Shown in pieces: positions 43,151 to 51,612 of a DNA stretch of 64,000 bases. The DNA comes from Winogradskya consettensis (GTDB taxonomy: Bacteria > Actinomycetota > Actinomycetes > Mycobacteriales > Micromonosporaceae), in NCBI RefSeq assembly GCF_018332715.1, contig NZ_BOQP01000028.1, positions 124,001 through 188,000 on the forward strand, given 5' to 3'. Under the pieces are notes generated by a model. The model did not search any database. It was not told the origin of the DNA and was given only the letters and a program-made list of their open reading frames with translations. The translations under genes were made by a program, and so were the position numbers. Numbering within the stretch: position 1 is the stretch's first letter; every line of letters starts with the position of its first letter.

Positions 43151-43693
43151 TCAGTCGTAGTCGCTCTCCAGCCGCAACGCTTGGACGAAGCTGACGAAAT
43201 CCGGCGCCAGTACGGTGATCCGGTAGCCAACCTCCTGATCGACGTGGACAACGCGCGGTTCGCCCTCCGGGCCGCAGTCCAGGTAGTCAAACGCGATCAT
43301 GTCGTGGCCGGCCGAAGGACAATCAGCGAAGTACACGCCGATTTCCGGATAGCCCCACTCCTCGACAAGGAACCGGCTACCCGATCGCCCAGCCAGGGAG
43401 CATTCTTTCTCGCGGTCGATCCCCATGATCGCGGTGAGGGCGACGTGGTCTTCGGCCCAGGTCGTTCTGCTCGGTGCCGGACAGCACGTGTTTCGTGGCA
43501 TTCCGCCGTTACGCATCCGCATCAAAGCCGGATACGAGGCCGGCAACCTAAACTCGAGCTCTGCCTCAACCGACGCGACCAGTTCATCGGTGGGGTACCC
43601 GCCACTGTAGGTCTCCCCGGCATACGCACTGTCTTCCCAGAACCCGCCCAGATCCAGATCGGGAAACACCTGTCTGAGCTGCTCGTTGGTCAC
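43151..43693 (-). CDS. SMI1/KNR4 (SUKH) family protein
   Basis: A 180-residue SUKH-fold protein: VEAELEFRLPASYPALMRMRNGG is the SMI1/KNR4 signature, followed by GIDREKECSL and EWGYPEIGVYFADCPSAGHDMIAFDYLDCG. SUKH proteins are widespread immunity proteins against polymorphic toxins. GTG 43693 begins the family N-terminus (TNEQLRQVFPDLDL), with GGCGG upstream. No partner toxin is adjacent, so it may be an orphan immunity gene. Confidence 0.85.
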   Translation of the reverse strand: MTNEQLRQVFPDLDLGGFWEDSAYAGETYSGGYPTDELVASVEAELEFRLPASYPALMRMRNGGMPRNTCCPAPSRTTWAEDHVALTAIMGIDREKECSLAGRSGSRFLVEEWGYPEIGVYFADCPSAGHDMIAFDYLDCGPEGEPRVVHVDQEVGYRITVLAPDFVSFVQALRLESDYD

Positions 43694-43844
43694 GCTTCCG
43701 CCCTTCGTCAACCGCAAGTCGGGCACCGGAGAAACCCCGAGCACCAGCAGGCGGTGGCACCCCGCGCCGCGGGTATCCGATCACGTCGCACAATGGTAGG
43801 AACTCCAGGGCCAGTTGCCGTCAAGCGGCGAGGTCCGGAACATC

Positions 43845-43856
43845 CTCATTTGCCGC
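43845..43856 (+). repeat. Island motif copy (CTCATTTGCCGC)
   Basis: One base differs from the core. It lies 47 bp before the tyrosine recombinase start and 150 bp upstream of the SUKH gene. Confidence 0.6.
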
Positions 43857-43902
43857 TCTGGGCGTGCTGGCGTTCATCGTCGCTGGTGACGCACGGTGGT
43901 GT

Positions 43903-44820
43903 ATGGCTGCCTCTCCCATCTCCGTGTCCGATGTCGTCTCTTCCGATCAACTCGTCGTGCGGGCCGCAGCGTCGGCCTTCCTGGGCCGCTACCGCGGCCA
44001 GACTCGTGTGCATACCGACTCCGACCTGCGCGTCTTTCTCCGCTGGTGCACCGACCAGGACCTTAACCCGCTGACCGCGCGCCGGGTTGATGTCGAGCGG
44101 TATGTGCGCTGGCTGCAGGAGGTACGCCGCTACCAGCCCTCGACGGTCTCTCGGCGGCTGTCGGTCGTGGTCGGCTTCTACCGGGTCTGCGTCATTGACG
44201 CCATCCTCGAACACTCCCCAGCCGACTACGTCCGCCGCCCCACCGTCCCGGCCGAATCACCAACCCTCGGCCTGGGACACCTGCAGTTCGAGGCCCCGAT
44301 CACCACCGCCCGGCAGTCCACCAACCCGAACGACTTCGCCTTGATCGCGCTACTGGGCTTGCGCAGGCTACGGATCTTCGAAGCCTGCGGTGCCAGCATC
44401 ACCGACCTGGGCGAGGAACACGGCCACCGCGTGCTGCGCGTCCACGGCAAGGGCGGCAAGATCGTCCTCGCCCCACTGCCACCCGCAGTGGCCCGAGCCA
44501 TCGACCGGGCCGTCGGCGAACGCCTCAACGGGCCGATCCTGCGTAACACCATCGGCGCCCGGATGGACCGGCACGCCGCGACCCGCCGACTCAAGCACCT
44601 CGCCGCCACCGCCGGCATCCGGATGCCGAGAATGCACCCACACATGCTGAGCCACACTTTCGTGACCACCATGCTCGACGCCGGCGTCAGCCTCCGCGAC
44701 GTCCAGATCGCCGCCCGGCACGCCGATCCCAAGACCACCATGCGCTACGACCGAGCCCGCAAGAACCTCGACCGACACCCCAACTACATCCTCGCCGCCT
44801 ACATGGCCTCCGGCACATAA
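43903..44820 (+). CDS. Tyrosine recombinase with altered active site
   Basis: A 305-residue integrase-like protein. The N-terminal SAM-like domain (about 10-95: SAFLGRYRGQTRVHTDSDLRVFLRWC) is followed by the catalytic domain, with RLRIFEACGASITDLGEEHGHRVLRVHGKGGK, HPHMLSHTFVTTMLDAG and HADPKTTMRYDRARKNL. Arg I (RIFEA) and the Tyr (MRYDRA) are present, but the HxxR motif reads HMLS: codon 44650-44652 is AGC where CGC (Arg) is expected. It is therefore probably catalytically impaired. ATG 43903 is the preferred start. Confidence 0.87.
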   Translation: MAASPISVSDVVSSDQLVVRAAASAFLGRYRGQTRVHTDSDLRVFLRWCTDQDLNPLTARRVDVERYVRWLQEVRRYQPSTVSRRLSVVVGFYRVCVIDAILEHSPADYVRRPTVPAESPTLGLGHLQFEAPITTARQSTNPNDFALIALLGLRRLRIFEACGASITDLGEEHGHRVLRVHGKGGKIVLAPLPPAVARAIDRAVGERLNGPILRNTIGARMDRHAATRRLKHLAATAGIRMPRMHPHMLSHTFVTTMLDAGVSLRDVQIAARHADPKTTMRYDRARKNLDRHPNYILAAYMASGT

Positions 44821-45103
44821 CAGCGAGCGACGGACCAGAACGAGCGACTCTGCCGATGAGAGTGCGCCGCTGGCTGAACAAGGCGCTGCCATACCCTCCC
44901 GGGCGCACTGCTGTTCACGTCGGGCGAGCGGGGACTCGCACCGAACATGAACCCAAGTACCAACAATGCAATATGACTGCGGAGCTCGATACTGCGCACC
45001 TCCACGCTAAGGTGGCAAATGGCCGGTGCCATTAATGCGGCAGCAAGGCGAGTACCAGCACCAACTCACATGTTTAGCGTCAAGTCGACGCTTGGAGGAT
45101 CAG

Positions 45104-47494
45104 ATGTCCGAACTTTCCCGCAGCATGATGGTTTTTGTTGCTTCGCCGAGCGACGTAGCCGAGGAACGCGCCGTAGTGCGTCGTGCTGCGGATGCTGTAA
45201 ACACTCTAATGGGCGACAGCGTGGGCGTAACATTGCAAGTGCGAGGCTGGGAGGAAGTTCAGCCGGACTACGGTCGACCGCAAGGGCTTATCAATCCGCT
45301 CGTGGAAAGGTGCGATATTTTCGTTGGGATTATGAGCCGTCGTTGGGGTAGTCCGAGTGGAACTCACACTTCGGGATTCGAGGAGGAATTCGAAGGCGCG
45401 TTGACTCGTCGTGTCACCGATGGCCAGTTGACTATTGGAATGTTCTTCAAAAAGGTCGGTCCAGAGTTCTTGGCTGACCCAGGGCCCGAACTGTCGAAAG
45501 TTCAAGCCTTCAAGAAGAAACTCCAGGACGAGCGGATTGTCCTATATCACGATTTCAACAGTGCGGAAGAGTTGGAATCCGCGCTCCTTAAGTTTTTTAT
45601 GCGACAGCTCGTAACGGTTCGACAGATCGCAGGATCGCAGGCGCCTGAAGGGGCCGAGGTGGATACAGCGCCGGCTCCCACTCATACTGGCGCGGAATTT
45701 GACGATGCGAAGGCCCAACTCGGTGAGGTTCTGTCCAGCTTTAACAACCTTGTGGCAGGTCGGGTTGCAGGTTCGCTAGACGCGGACCGCTTATTGCTTT
45801 TCTCATTGTCAATCAACCGGGAGAAGGGGCTAATTCCAGCACATGCAGCCAATCGCCTTTATAAGAGGCGCGCAGAGCTAGCGCTCGCGGGTGGGGAGCG
45901 TAAGGCGTGGATGCGCAGCTTCGCCGCGGATGCGTCTAACTCGCGAAACACGGGTTGGGGTCGCACTATTCCCGGCTGGTATTTTATTAGGCCAAATACT
46001 GACGATCAGATCGACATTTTTGGCGAGAGCATTATGGAGGTAGCGATTGAAGGGAATGCTGCCGTTGCAAGTGGTGCCATTTTGTTGCTAGAGAACCTAA
46101 AGCTAAGGCCGGAATCTCTATGGATTCGTCGCCCAACTGGTGCAGCGTCTCCGTCCTCGCCTAAGCAGGATGTCGACGTATCAGAAGATCACCTAAAGAT
46201 CGTGGGAAACTGGCAGAGGTTGATTGGAAGTGGAGGAATGGGCGACGGCATCGCGTCCTATCTTTTCACGATGGCAGAGACCGGTGATTCCACCTTCCTG
46301 CATACGCTCCAAGAACACTTCGTTGATCCAGACGTGAAGCTAGTGATCGCCGCGCTACTCGACTCCCTCGAAGGTCATTTTGACCCGCTGGTTGGCTTAA
46401 TCGCCTTGCGATACCGGACGCCCGATTGGCTGCTGTCATCGCTTCTTCAGAAAATCTCCAGCCTGTCAACAGAGTCATTGGAGACGCTGACCTCGATATC
46501 GGCTGCCAGTACGCCCCTTCGCGTTGAAGCTTTCAGGGAAATAATCCGTCGTGGCGCCCTCAATTCATCAACTTTGCAGTCCGTTCTCAAAGTGGGCGAG
46601 GCTGACATTCAGGCAGGCATTCTCGATGCCCTGAGGCAACTCGAGTATCCGGCAATCGAGCTACTGGGTAAAATTGATGAAAAAGAGGTCAATGCTGACC
46701 TGAGATTCCTCCTAATGGCCTTGTCGAACAGTGTAGAATCGTTGCGTATGCAGATCAACACGCCCATTTCCGGATTTGACGCATGGGAGGCGTTAGCGTG
46801 GAAATTGGGTAATGAGTTTCGATCAGAGGCACGTGAACTGCTTGATACCGATGCTGCGCAGCTGACTGAACCCCTTGCCGGATTAGAAGGGGTGGAAAAA
46901 GTGAACGGCGTTCTCGAGTATCTCAAGGCTCGTGCTCGACGGGCGGCCATCAGCGTACTTGCCTCCCTGCCGCCGGAACATCGCGAGGAAGGCGACGTCG
47001 ACCGCGTTCGAAACGAAATTGCGCGAGAATTTTGGCTGACTCATTTGGACGCGGTCGCCGCCCTGGCTGTGATGGGCGACTCGTCTGACATCGACCTAAT
47101 TCTTGCGTTCGCCAAGGATATCTACCCCGAAGAAAAACGGCGTGACGTTATGACAAAATCCATCAGGTTTGGTGGCCTTGACTCGGCGCGTCGCCTATCG
47201 GATGATGACGATAGAATTAACGCACGTATCGGAGTGGCAACGCTCGCCGCGTCAGGAGATGTGACTGGGGAAGAGTTGATTGATCTCCTATACCATCCAG
47301 ATGGTCCTATTCGCGTTATGGCGGTCGAGGGCCTGCGACGTCGATGGGACGTGGCTGACCTCGCGCGCCTTCTGGATGAATATGCTGACCGCACCGGCGA
47401 ATCGCACTACTACAACGTCATCGCCGAGCTGGATCGCATCGTTTACGCACCGGTGCAGATTTCTAAACAAGAGGCTGTCGTGCCTCTGGCGTAA
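45104..47494 (+). CDS. DUF4062 protein with helical-repeat C-terminus
   Basis: A 796-residue protein. Residues 1-150 are a DUF4062 domain (MVFVASPSDVAEERAVVRRA, VRGWEEVQPDYGRPQGLINP, RCDIFVGIMSRRWGSPSGTHTSGFEEEFEGA), found at the N-terminus of STAND/NLR-like conflict proteins. No NACHT or other NTPase follows. Instead, residues about 360-790 are helical and repetitive in a HEAT/ARM-like way (LIDLLYHPDGPIRVMAVEGLRRRWDVADLARLLDE). ATG 45104 has GGAGG 5 nt upstream. Its base composition is much AT-richer than its neighbours, a sign of horizontal transfer. A defence effector/sensor role is inference. Confidence 0.8.
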   Translation: MSELSRSMMVFVASPSDVAEERAVVRRAADAVNTLMGDSVGVTLQVRGWEEVQPDYGRPQGLINPLVERCDIFVGIMSRRWGSPSGTHTSGFEEEFEGALTRRVTDGQLTIGMFFKKVGPEFLADPGPELSKVQAFKKKLQDERIVLYHDFNSAEELESALLKFFMRQLVTVRQIAGSQAPEGAEVDTAPAPTHTGAEFDDAKAQLGEVLSSFNNLVAGRVAGSLDADRLLLFSLSINREKGLIPAHAANRLYKRRAELALAGGERKAWMRSFAADASNSRNTGWGRTIPGWYFIRPNTDDQIDIFGESIMEVAIEGNAAVASGAILLLENLKLRPESLWIRRPTGAASPSSPKQDVDVSEDHLKIVGNWQRLIGSGGMGDGIASYLFTMAETGDSTFLHTLQEHFVDPDVKLVIAALLDSLEGHFDPLVGLIALRYRTPDWLLSSLLQKISSLSTESLETLTSISAASTPLRVEAFREIIRRGALNSSTLQSVLKVGEADIQAGILDALRQLEYPAIELLGKIDEKEVNADLRFLLMALSNSVESLRMQINTPISGFDAWEALAWKLGNEFRSEARELLDTDAAQLTEPLAGLEGVEKVNGVLEYLKARARRAAISVLASLPPEHREEGDVDRVRNEIAREFWLTHLDAVAALAVMGDSSDIDLILAFAKDIYPEEKRRDVMTKSIRFGGLDSARRLSDDDDRINARIGVATLAASGDVTGEELIDLLYHPDGPIRVMAVEGLRRRWDVADLARLLDEYADRTGESHYYNVIAELDRIVYAPVQISKQEAVVPLA

Positions 47495-47783
47495 TAACGA
47501 TGCGGTCTGAAATGCCTATTTGTGGGAACAAGCTATTTCGCGAAGTGTGACGTGCACTCTCGTGCTGCAGATGGCAAATTCCTGCGTGCCGTAAAAACCT
47601 AAAATGAAATGAACGATTGTTGTCCCGGGAGCCCGGCTCGACTCGAACGTGGCAGCCACCCCTGAGTTCGGTGACGCGCACTTACCCGGCATCGCACGCG
47701 TTGGGCGGGCCTGAACGTCGATTTTATCGGTCTTCCCAAGGCCGGTACGCCGGTTTCACATCCTAAGCATGACGAAAGGCGCG

Positions 47784-47804
47784 CTCATCTGCCGCGATCC
47801 GCGC
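47784..47804 (+). repeat. Island motif copy (CTCATCTGCCGC)
   Basis: The core CTCATCTGCCGC followed by GATCCGCGC; the fullest match to the consensus. It lies after the DUF4062 gene, 12 bp before a strong hairpin. Confidence 0.75.
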
Positions 47805-47815
47805 GTTCATCAATT

Positions 47816-47854
47816 GCTCCGGGGGCCGCCGCGCGCCGAAGCCGCCCCCGGAGC
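47816..47854. terminator. Strong GC hairpin
   Basis: GCTCCGGGGG and CCCCCGGAGC pair over a 19-nt loop, followed by TTCAACGTTC. It could end transcription from the minus-strand gene at 47900, or be part of the repeat structure. Confidence 0.6.
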
Positions 47855-47899
47855 TTCAACGTTCACCGACTACGCGAGCGCGCAGGTAGGCGACGCCGT

Positions 47900-48106
47900 T
47901 CACCCTGGTTGCCCTTGAGGCCCAAAGTAGATGCCGAGGTCATAGCGCTCGTCTGGTGCAACACCGTGGATGTTCTCTTCGAATTGGACGGCCCCGATCT
48001 CGTACCTGCCGTCGTTCGCATTGCACCACTCGGCGGCCTTTGCAAACAGGGCACCTGGGGTGCTAGCGCTGAAGTTCACAACGGAGACATCCTTAGACTC
48101 GAACAT
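47900..48106 (-). CDS. Small unknown protein, 68 residues
   Basis: A 68-residue acidic protein (VVNFSASTPGALFAKAAEWCNANDGRYEIGAVQFEENIHG). Composition and pattern look genuine. No ribosome site better than GTGGA is visible before ATG 48106. Family unknown; an island motif copy lies about 95 bp upstream. Confidence 0.6.
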   Translation of the reverse strand: MFESKDVSVVNFSASTPGALFAKAAEWCNANDGRYEIGAVQFEENIHGVAPDERYDLGIYFGPQGQPG

Positions 48107-48199
48107 CAGTCCACTTTAACGGGGCTGCGCATCGCAGCATACTGCCGAAGCGCCGCGAAGCGAGCCGGCATCCTCGCAGAGCGAGCCACAGCAGATACA

Positions 48200-48218
48200 C
48201 TCATCTGCCGCGTACCGC
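48200..48218 (+). repeat. Island motif copy (CTCATCTGCCGC)
   Basis: The core CTCATCTGCCGC followed by GTACCGC. The rightmost copy seen; the sequence to its right returns to ordinary high-GC chromosome. Confidence 0.7.
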
Positions 48219-48393
48219 ACTTCGCACGGCCCGCCGTAGTGACTTACTGCAACATGGCTCTTGCTCCGCTCGCCCCGTGGCGGCAGCCAATGGTGTGCTG
48301 AGGGTGGTCACCATCGACAGAGTTGACAAACCATAGGACCGATCGGTCGGCGGCCGGCTCGGGTGGGGTGTTGCCCGGACCGGCCGCCGGTGG

Positions 48394-50715
48394 TCAGGCG
48401 ATCTGGACCAGGCGCCAGTTGTTGTCGGTGCTGCCGTTGTCGGGGTCCTGGACGATCTGGGTGCCCCAGGTGCTGGAGGCGTTGAGGAGGGCCAGGAGTT
48501 TGCCGCTGTTGACGTTACGGATGCGGTAGGAGCCGTCGCTGTTGGGGATCAGGGTCCAGCGGTGGTCGGCGGTGCCGGTGTCGGCCCATTGCAGGACGTG
48601 GGCGTTGTCGGCGGTGGACATGTTCTCCACGCCGAGGACCTTGCCGCTGTTGACGTTGCGGAAGCGGACGGCGTTGCCGTCGGTGATGCGGACCCAGTTG
48701 TGGTCGGTGGTGCCGGTGTCGCCCCAGCCGACGGCCAGGCCGCCGTCGGTGGTGGACATGTTCTGGACGCCGAGGACGAGACCCGTGCCGACGTTGACCA
48801 GTTTGTAGGTGCTGGTGGCGCCGGTGTTCCAGTAGACGGTGTAGTTGAAGTTCTGGGCGTCGTGGAACGGGCCGATGTTCACGGTGGTGCCGTTCGCGGT
48901 CGCGGTGAACGCCAGGCTGCTGGTGCTGGTTCGGGTGATCGACGAGACGGTCAGCGAGGGCAGCGCGGACAGTGCGGTGGTGCCGTAGTTGCCGCACAGC
49001 ACCGCCGGCCCGTACGTGATGGCCTGGACGTTGGTGTTGTCGTTGGCCGCCTTCATGATCACGCGCATCGGCAGGCGGAGCGTGATGGTGTCGCCGGGTG
49101 CCCAGGTCCGGGTGATGGTGGCGTAGCTGCCGGGGGTCGCGGTGACATTCTGGACGGTGCCGTTGACGCTGATCACCGGAGCGGCGGTCCAGGCCGGGAT
49201 GCGTAACCGGATGCCCCAGGAGCCGCTCATCGTGCCGGACAGCGTCAGCGTGGTCGTGTCGCTGACCGGGTACGTCGTGGACTGGGTGAGGGTGATGCCG
49301 CGCTGGGTCCACGTGAGCACCGACGGCACGTACAGGTTCACCGTCAGGGTGGTGCCGTTGTAGAAGTAGATCGAGTCCGCCAGCTTGGTGTTGGTCTCGA
49401 TGCCGGTGCCCTGGCAGCACCAGAAGCTGTTGTAGTCGGTGGACCAGGTGCCGCCGCCCCAGGCCGGGCCGACGCCACGCCGCCCGCCCGGGTTCAGCGG
49501 GGTGAAGTACGTGATGTGGCCGTGGCTGTCGGCCGGGTTCTGCGCGCCGATCAGGTGGTTGAGCAGCGCCCGCTCGTAGTAGTCGAAGTAGTCGGCGCGG
49601 TCCGGGTCGAGCAGCCACAGCTCGCGGGTCAGTTTAAGCATGTTGTAGGTGTTGCAGTGCTCGCAGGTGTCGTTGGTGAGGTAACCGGCGATCGCGTTCG
49701 GTGCCTTGAAGTGCTCGGCCTGGCTGTTCCCGCCGATGGCGTACGTGTGCGCCCCCGTGACCATGGCCCAGACGTTGCCGGCGATGTCGCGGTAGCGGGT
49801 CGTGCCGGTGGCCTTGTACTCGCGGGCGGCCCCCACCCATTTCGGGAGGTTGGTGTTGGCGTGCTTGCCGTTGAGCTGGTCCTGGTTGGCGGCGAGCGGG
49901 TCGAAGATCGCCGCGTGGTCGAAGCGTTTGGCGGTGGTGAGCCAGCGGGCGTCACCGGTCTGCTGGTAGAGATCGGTCAGCACGGCGTTCATACCGCCGA
50001 ACTCGGTGTTCAGGACCGTCTGCATCTGGCTGTAGCTCAGCCGGCCGGTACGCCAGTCGACCCAGCCGGCCAGGCTCAGCAGCACATCGCGGGCCTGGGT
50101 GCTGCCCAGGTAGCGCCAGACGTCGAGCAGCCCGGCCATGGTCTTGTGGATGCAGTAGTAGGACACGGCGACCGGTGTGCCGGCCTCGACGGCGCTGACG
50201 TCGGACTCGGGGAAGCCGGACAGGTAACCGGTGTTGAACCCGGCTGCGGCGTTGTTCGCCTGGCATTTGGCCAGCTCGGCGACCATGGTGGTGGCCTTGT
50301 CGCGGCAGGTGGTGTCGCCGAGCACCGCGTACGCCTGCGCCCACGCGGTCAGGAAGTGGCCCTGCATGTGGCTGCGGAACGGGAAGTTCGGCGCGTCCCA
50401 GCCACCGTTGGCCGTGGCGCCGTTGGTGGACAGCTTGTGGTTGGCGCGGAACACGTACAGCAGCCGGTTCACGTCGACGAACCGCAGGTAGTTGAGGGTG
50501 CGGTTCTCGTTGTCCTGGAAGCGGCCCGCCGTCAGCCGTACCTGGTCCAGGTCGAACGGGTAGGCCGACACCCCGATGTCGGGCCGGGCGGGCGGGAGCA
50601 CCGCCGCAGCGGCCGGGTTGGTCAGGAAGTCGGCGGTGCCGCCGACGGCAGCGGCCAGCGCACCGGCCCCGGCGATCTGCAGCAGTTGACGGCGGTTGAG
50701 GGATGAGGAGGACAT
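48394..50715 (-). CDS. Tat-exported GH127 beta-L-arabinofuranosidase with RICIN module
   Basis: A 773-residue exported enzyme. A twin-arginine signal (LNRRQLLQIAGAGALAAA) is followed by the GH127 (alpha/alpha)6 barrel. The metal/catalytic cysteine cluster is recognisable in NDTCEHCNTYNMLKL and SFWCCQGTGIE, matching the Glu/Cys-zinc site of GH127 enzymes. A beta-sandwich and then a C-terminal RICIN module (about 640-773) complete it. GH127 releases beta-linked L-arabinofuranose from plant wall glycans. ATG 50715 has TGGAG 7-8 nt upstream. A shared operator suggests co-regulation with the 30.3-35.8 kb operon. Confidence 0.92.
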   Translation of the reverse strand: MSSSSLNRRQLLQIAGAGALAAAVGGTADFLTNPAAAAVLPPARPDIGVSAYPFDLDQVRLTAGRFQDNENRTLNYLRFVDVNRLLYVFRANHKLSTNGATANGGWDAPNFPFRSHMQGHFLTAWAQAYAVLGDTTCRDKATTMVAELAKCQANNAAAGFNTGYLSGFPESDVSAVEAGTPVAVSYYCIHKTMAGLLDVWRYLGSTQARDVLLSLAGWVDWRTGRLSYSQMQTVLNTEFGGMNAVLTDLYQQTGDARWLTTAKRFDHAAIFDPLAANQDQLNGKHANTNLPKWVGAAREYKATGTTRYRDIAGNVWAMVTGAHTYAIGGNSQAEHFKAPNAIAGYLTNDTCEHCNTYNMLKLTRELWLLDPDRADYFDYYERALLNHLIGAQNPADSHGHITYFTPLNPGGRRGVGPAWGGGTWSTDYNSFWCCQGTGIETNTKLADSIYFYNGTTLTVNLYVPSVLTWTQRGITLTQSTTYPVSDTTTLTLSGTMSGSWGIRLRIPAWTAAPVISVNGTVQNVTATPGSYATITRTWAPGDTITLRLPMRVIMKAANDNTNVQAITYGPAVLCGNYGTTALSALPSLTVSSITRTSTSSLAFTATANGTTVNIGPFHDAQNFNYTVYWNTGATSTYKLVNVGTGLVLGVQNMSTTDGGLAVGWGDTGTTDHNWVRITDGNAVRFRNVNSGKVLGVENMSTADNAHVLQWADTGTADHRWTLIPNSDGSYRIRNVNSGKLLALLNASSTWGTQIVQDPDNGSTDNNWRLVQIA

Positions 50716-51048
50716 GGGCGGACTCCAGCGCATCGGGGGGACGGGGATGCGAAGGCGGCTCGACGGTTACGCATACCTCGCCGAGCTCGCCAGGTGAACG
50801 CTAACAATCGTGTCTGGGATGTTACGGCGCTGCTGATGAGAGCTCAAGGAAATGGCAGTGAGACCGGCCCGGGCGCGATGATCGTTATTTCCTGGAAGAA
50901 CAATTTGCGGTGACGGGAAAGTGTTACGGACGCCCGTCGTGAGGAGTCATAGACAACTGAAAATATCGCCGCGCAGCTTCAGCGGATAATGATCAGAGAC
51001 CTGTCAGATCGCCGGCGTCGAACAGGCTTCTGACAATGATCACGAAGC
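50716..51048. other. Divergent regulatory region
   Basis: 333 bp between GH127 and the lipoprotein gene. It carries the LacI-type half operator at 50794, AAAGTGTTACG near 50915 (shared with the arabinan operon upstream region), and no open frame of interest. Confidence 0.6.
50794..50808. promoter_or_regulatory. LacI-type operator, imperfect
   Basis: GGTGAACGCTAACAA matches the operator at 30257-30274 through GTGAACGCT and ACA. It lies about 80 bp upstream of the GH127 start and is an imperfect palindrome. Confidence 0.6.
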
Positions 51049-51612
51049 ATGTTCCTCATGCCACTGTTTCCCGCACTGCGCTTCGCCGTTCCCGTACTCG
51101 CCGCAGCCGCCGGCCTGCTCGGCGGCTGCTCAGGCAGCACCTCCGACTCCTCGACCGGCAGCCCGAAGGTCGCCACCCTGCAGAGCGCGGACGTTGCGGC
51201 CAGCCCTTCGACATCGGTTGACGACCAGCGCCCGCTGGTGCGGCTGGATGCCTCCGACGAGGAACGCGAAGACTCGATCAAGCTCTGGGCCGCCTGCGTG
51301 TTCAAGCTGGGCGGTCCCGGCTACGAGGATCCCCGGAGCCTGATCTGGCATCGCGGTGAGGCCAAGGCGGAGAAGATCCGCGTGGCATGCCAGTCGAAGG
51401 AGCCGGAGACCTACGAGCAGCGTCAGCAGCGCACGGACATCGCGGCGTTCCGCGACAACCAGCGTGAGTGGTACAAGTGCGCCAAGGAAGCCGGCTACAA
51501 GCTCACCCCTCCCGAGGAGGACGGCCAGTTCGGTCTCACCGAGGTCGGCCCGAACGGTGACTTCGGGTCGGCCAAGATGGAGGACTGCCGCAAGGAGGCG
51601 TTCAAGGAGTGA
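51049..51612 (+). CDS. Lipoprotein of unknown function
   Basis: A 187-residue lipoprotein. The signal peptide ends in the lipobox LLGGCSG; the mature part is charged and helical with four further cysteines (WAACVF, RVACQS, WYKCAK, EDCRK) that could form two disulfides. The pattern is common among actinomycete surface lipoproteins next to two-component systems. Its last 11 bases overlap the end of the convergent histidine kinase gene. Confidence 0.8.
   Translation: MFLMPLFPALRFAVPVLAAAAGLLGGCSGSTSDSSTGSPKVATLQSADVAASPSTSVDDQRPLVRLDASDEEREDSIKLWAACVFKLGGPGYEDPRSLIWHRGEAKAEKIRVACQSKEPETYEQRQQRTDIAAFRDNQREWYKCAKEAGYKLTPPEEDGQFGLTEVGPNGDFGSAKMEDCRKEAFKE

Larger units (their letters stand above)
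47495..47899. other. Gene-free stretch with hairpin and island motif
   Basis: 405 bp without a supported gene. Besides the motif copy at 47784 and the hairpin at 47816, it has only short frames on both strands with unnatural composition. Confidence 0.5.

Noticed and set aside
44821..45103. Possible motif copy near 44853 (ACTCTGCCGATGAG)
   Set aside because: Only six or seven core bases match and the order is changed; not counted with the seven copies.
47615..47700. A GTTCGAGTC-like stretch on the minus strand resembling a tRNA T-arm
   Set aside because: No matching acceptor or anticodon stems could be built around it, so I do not call a tRNA.
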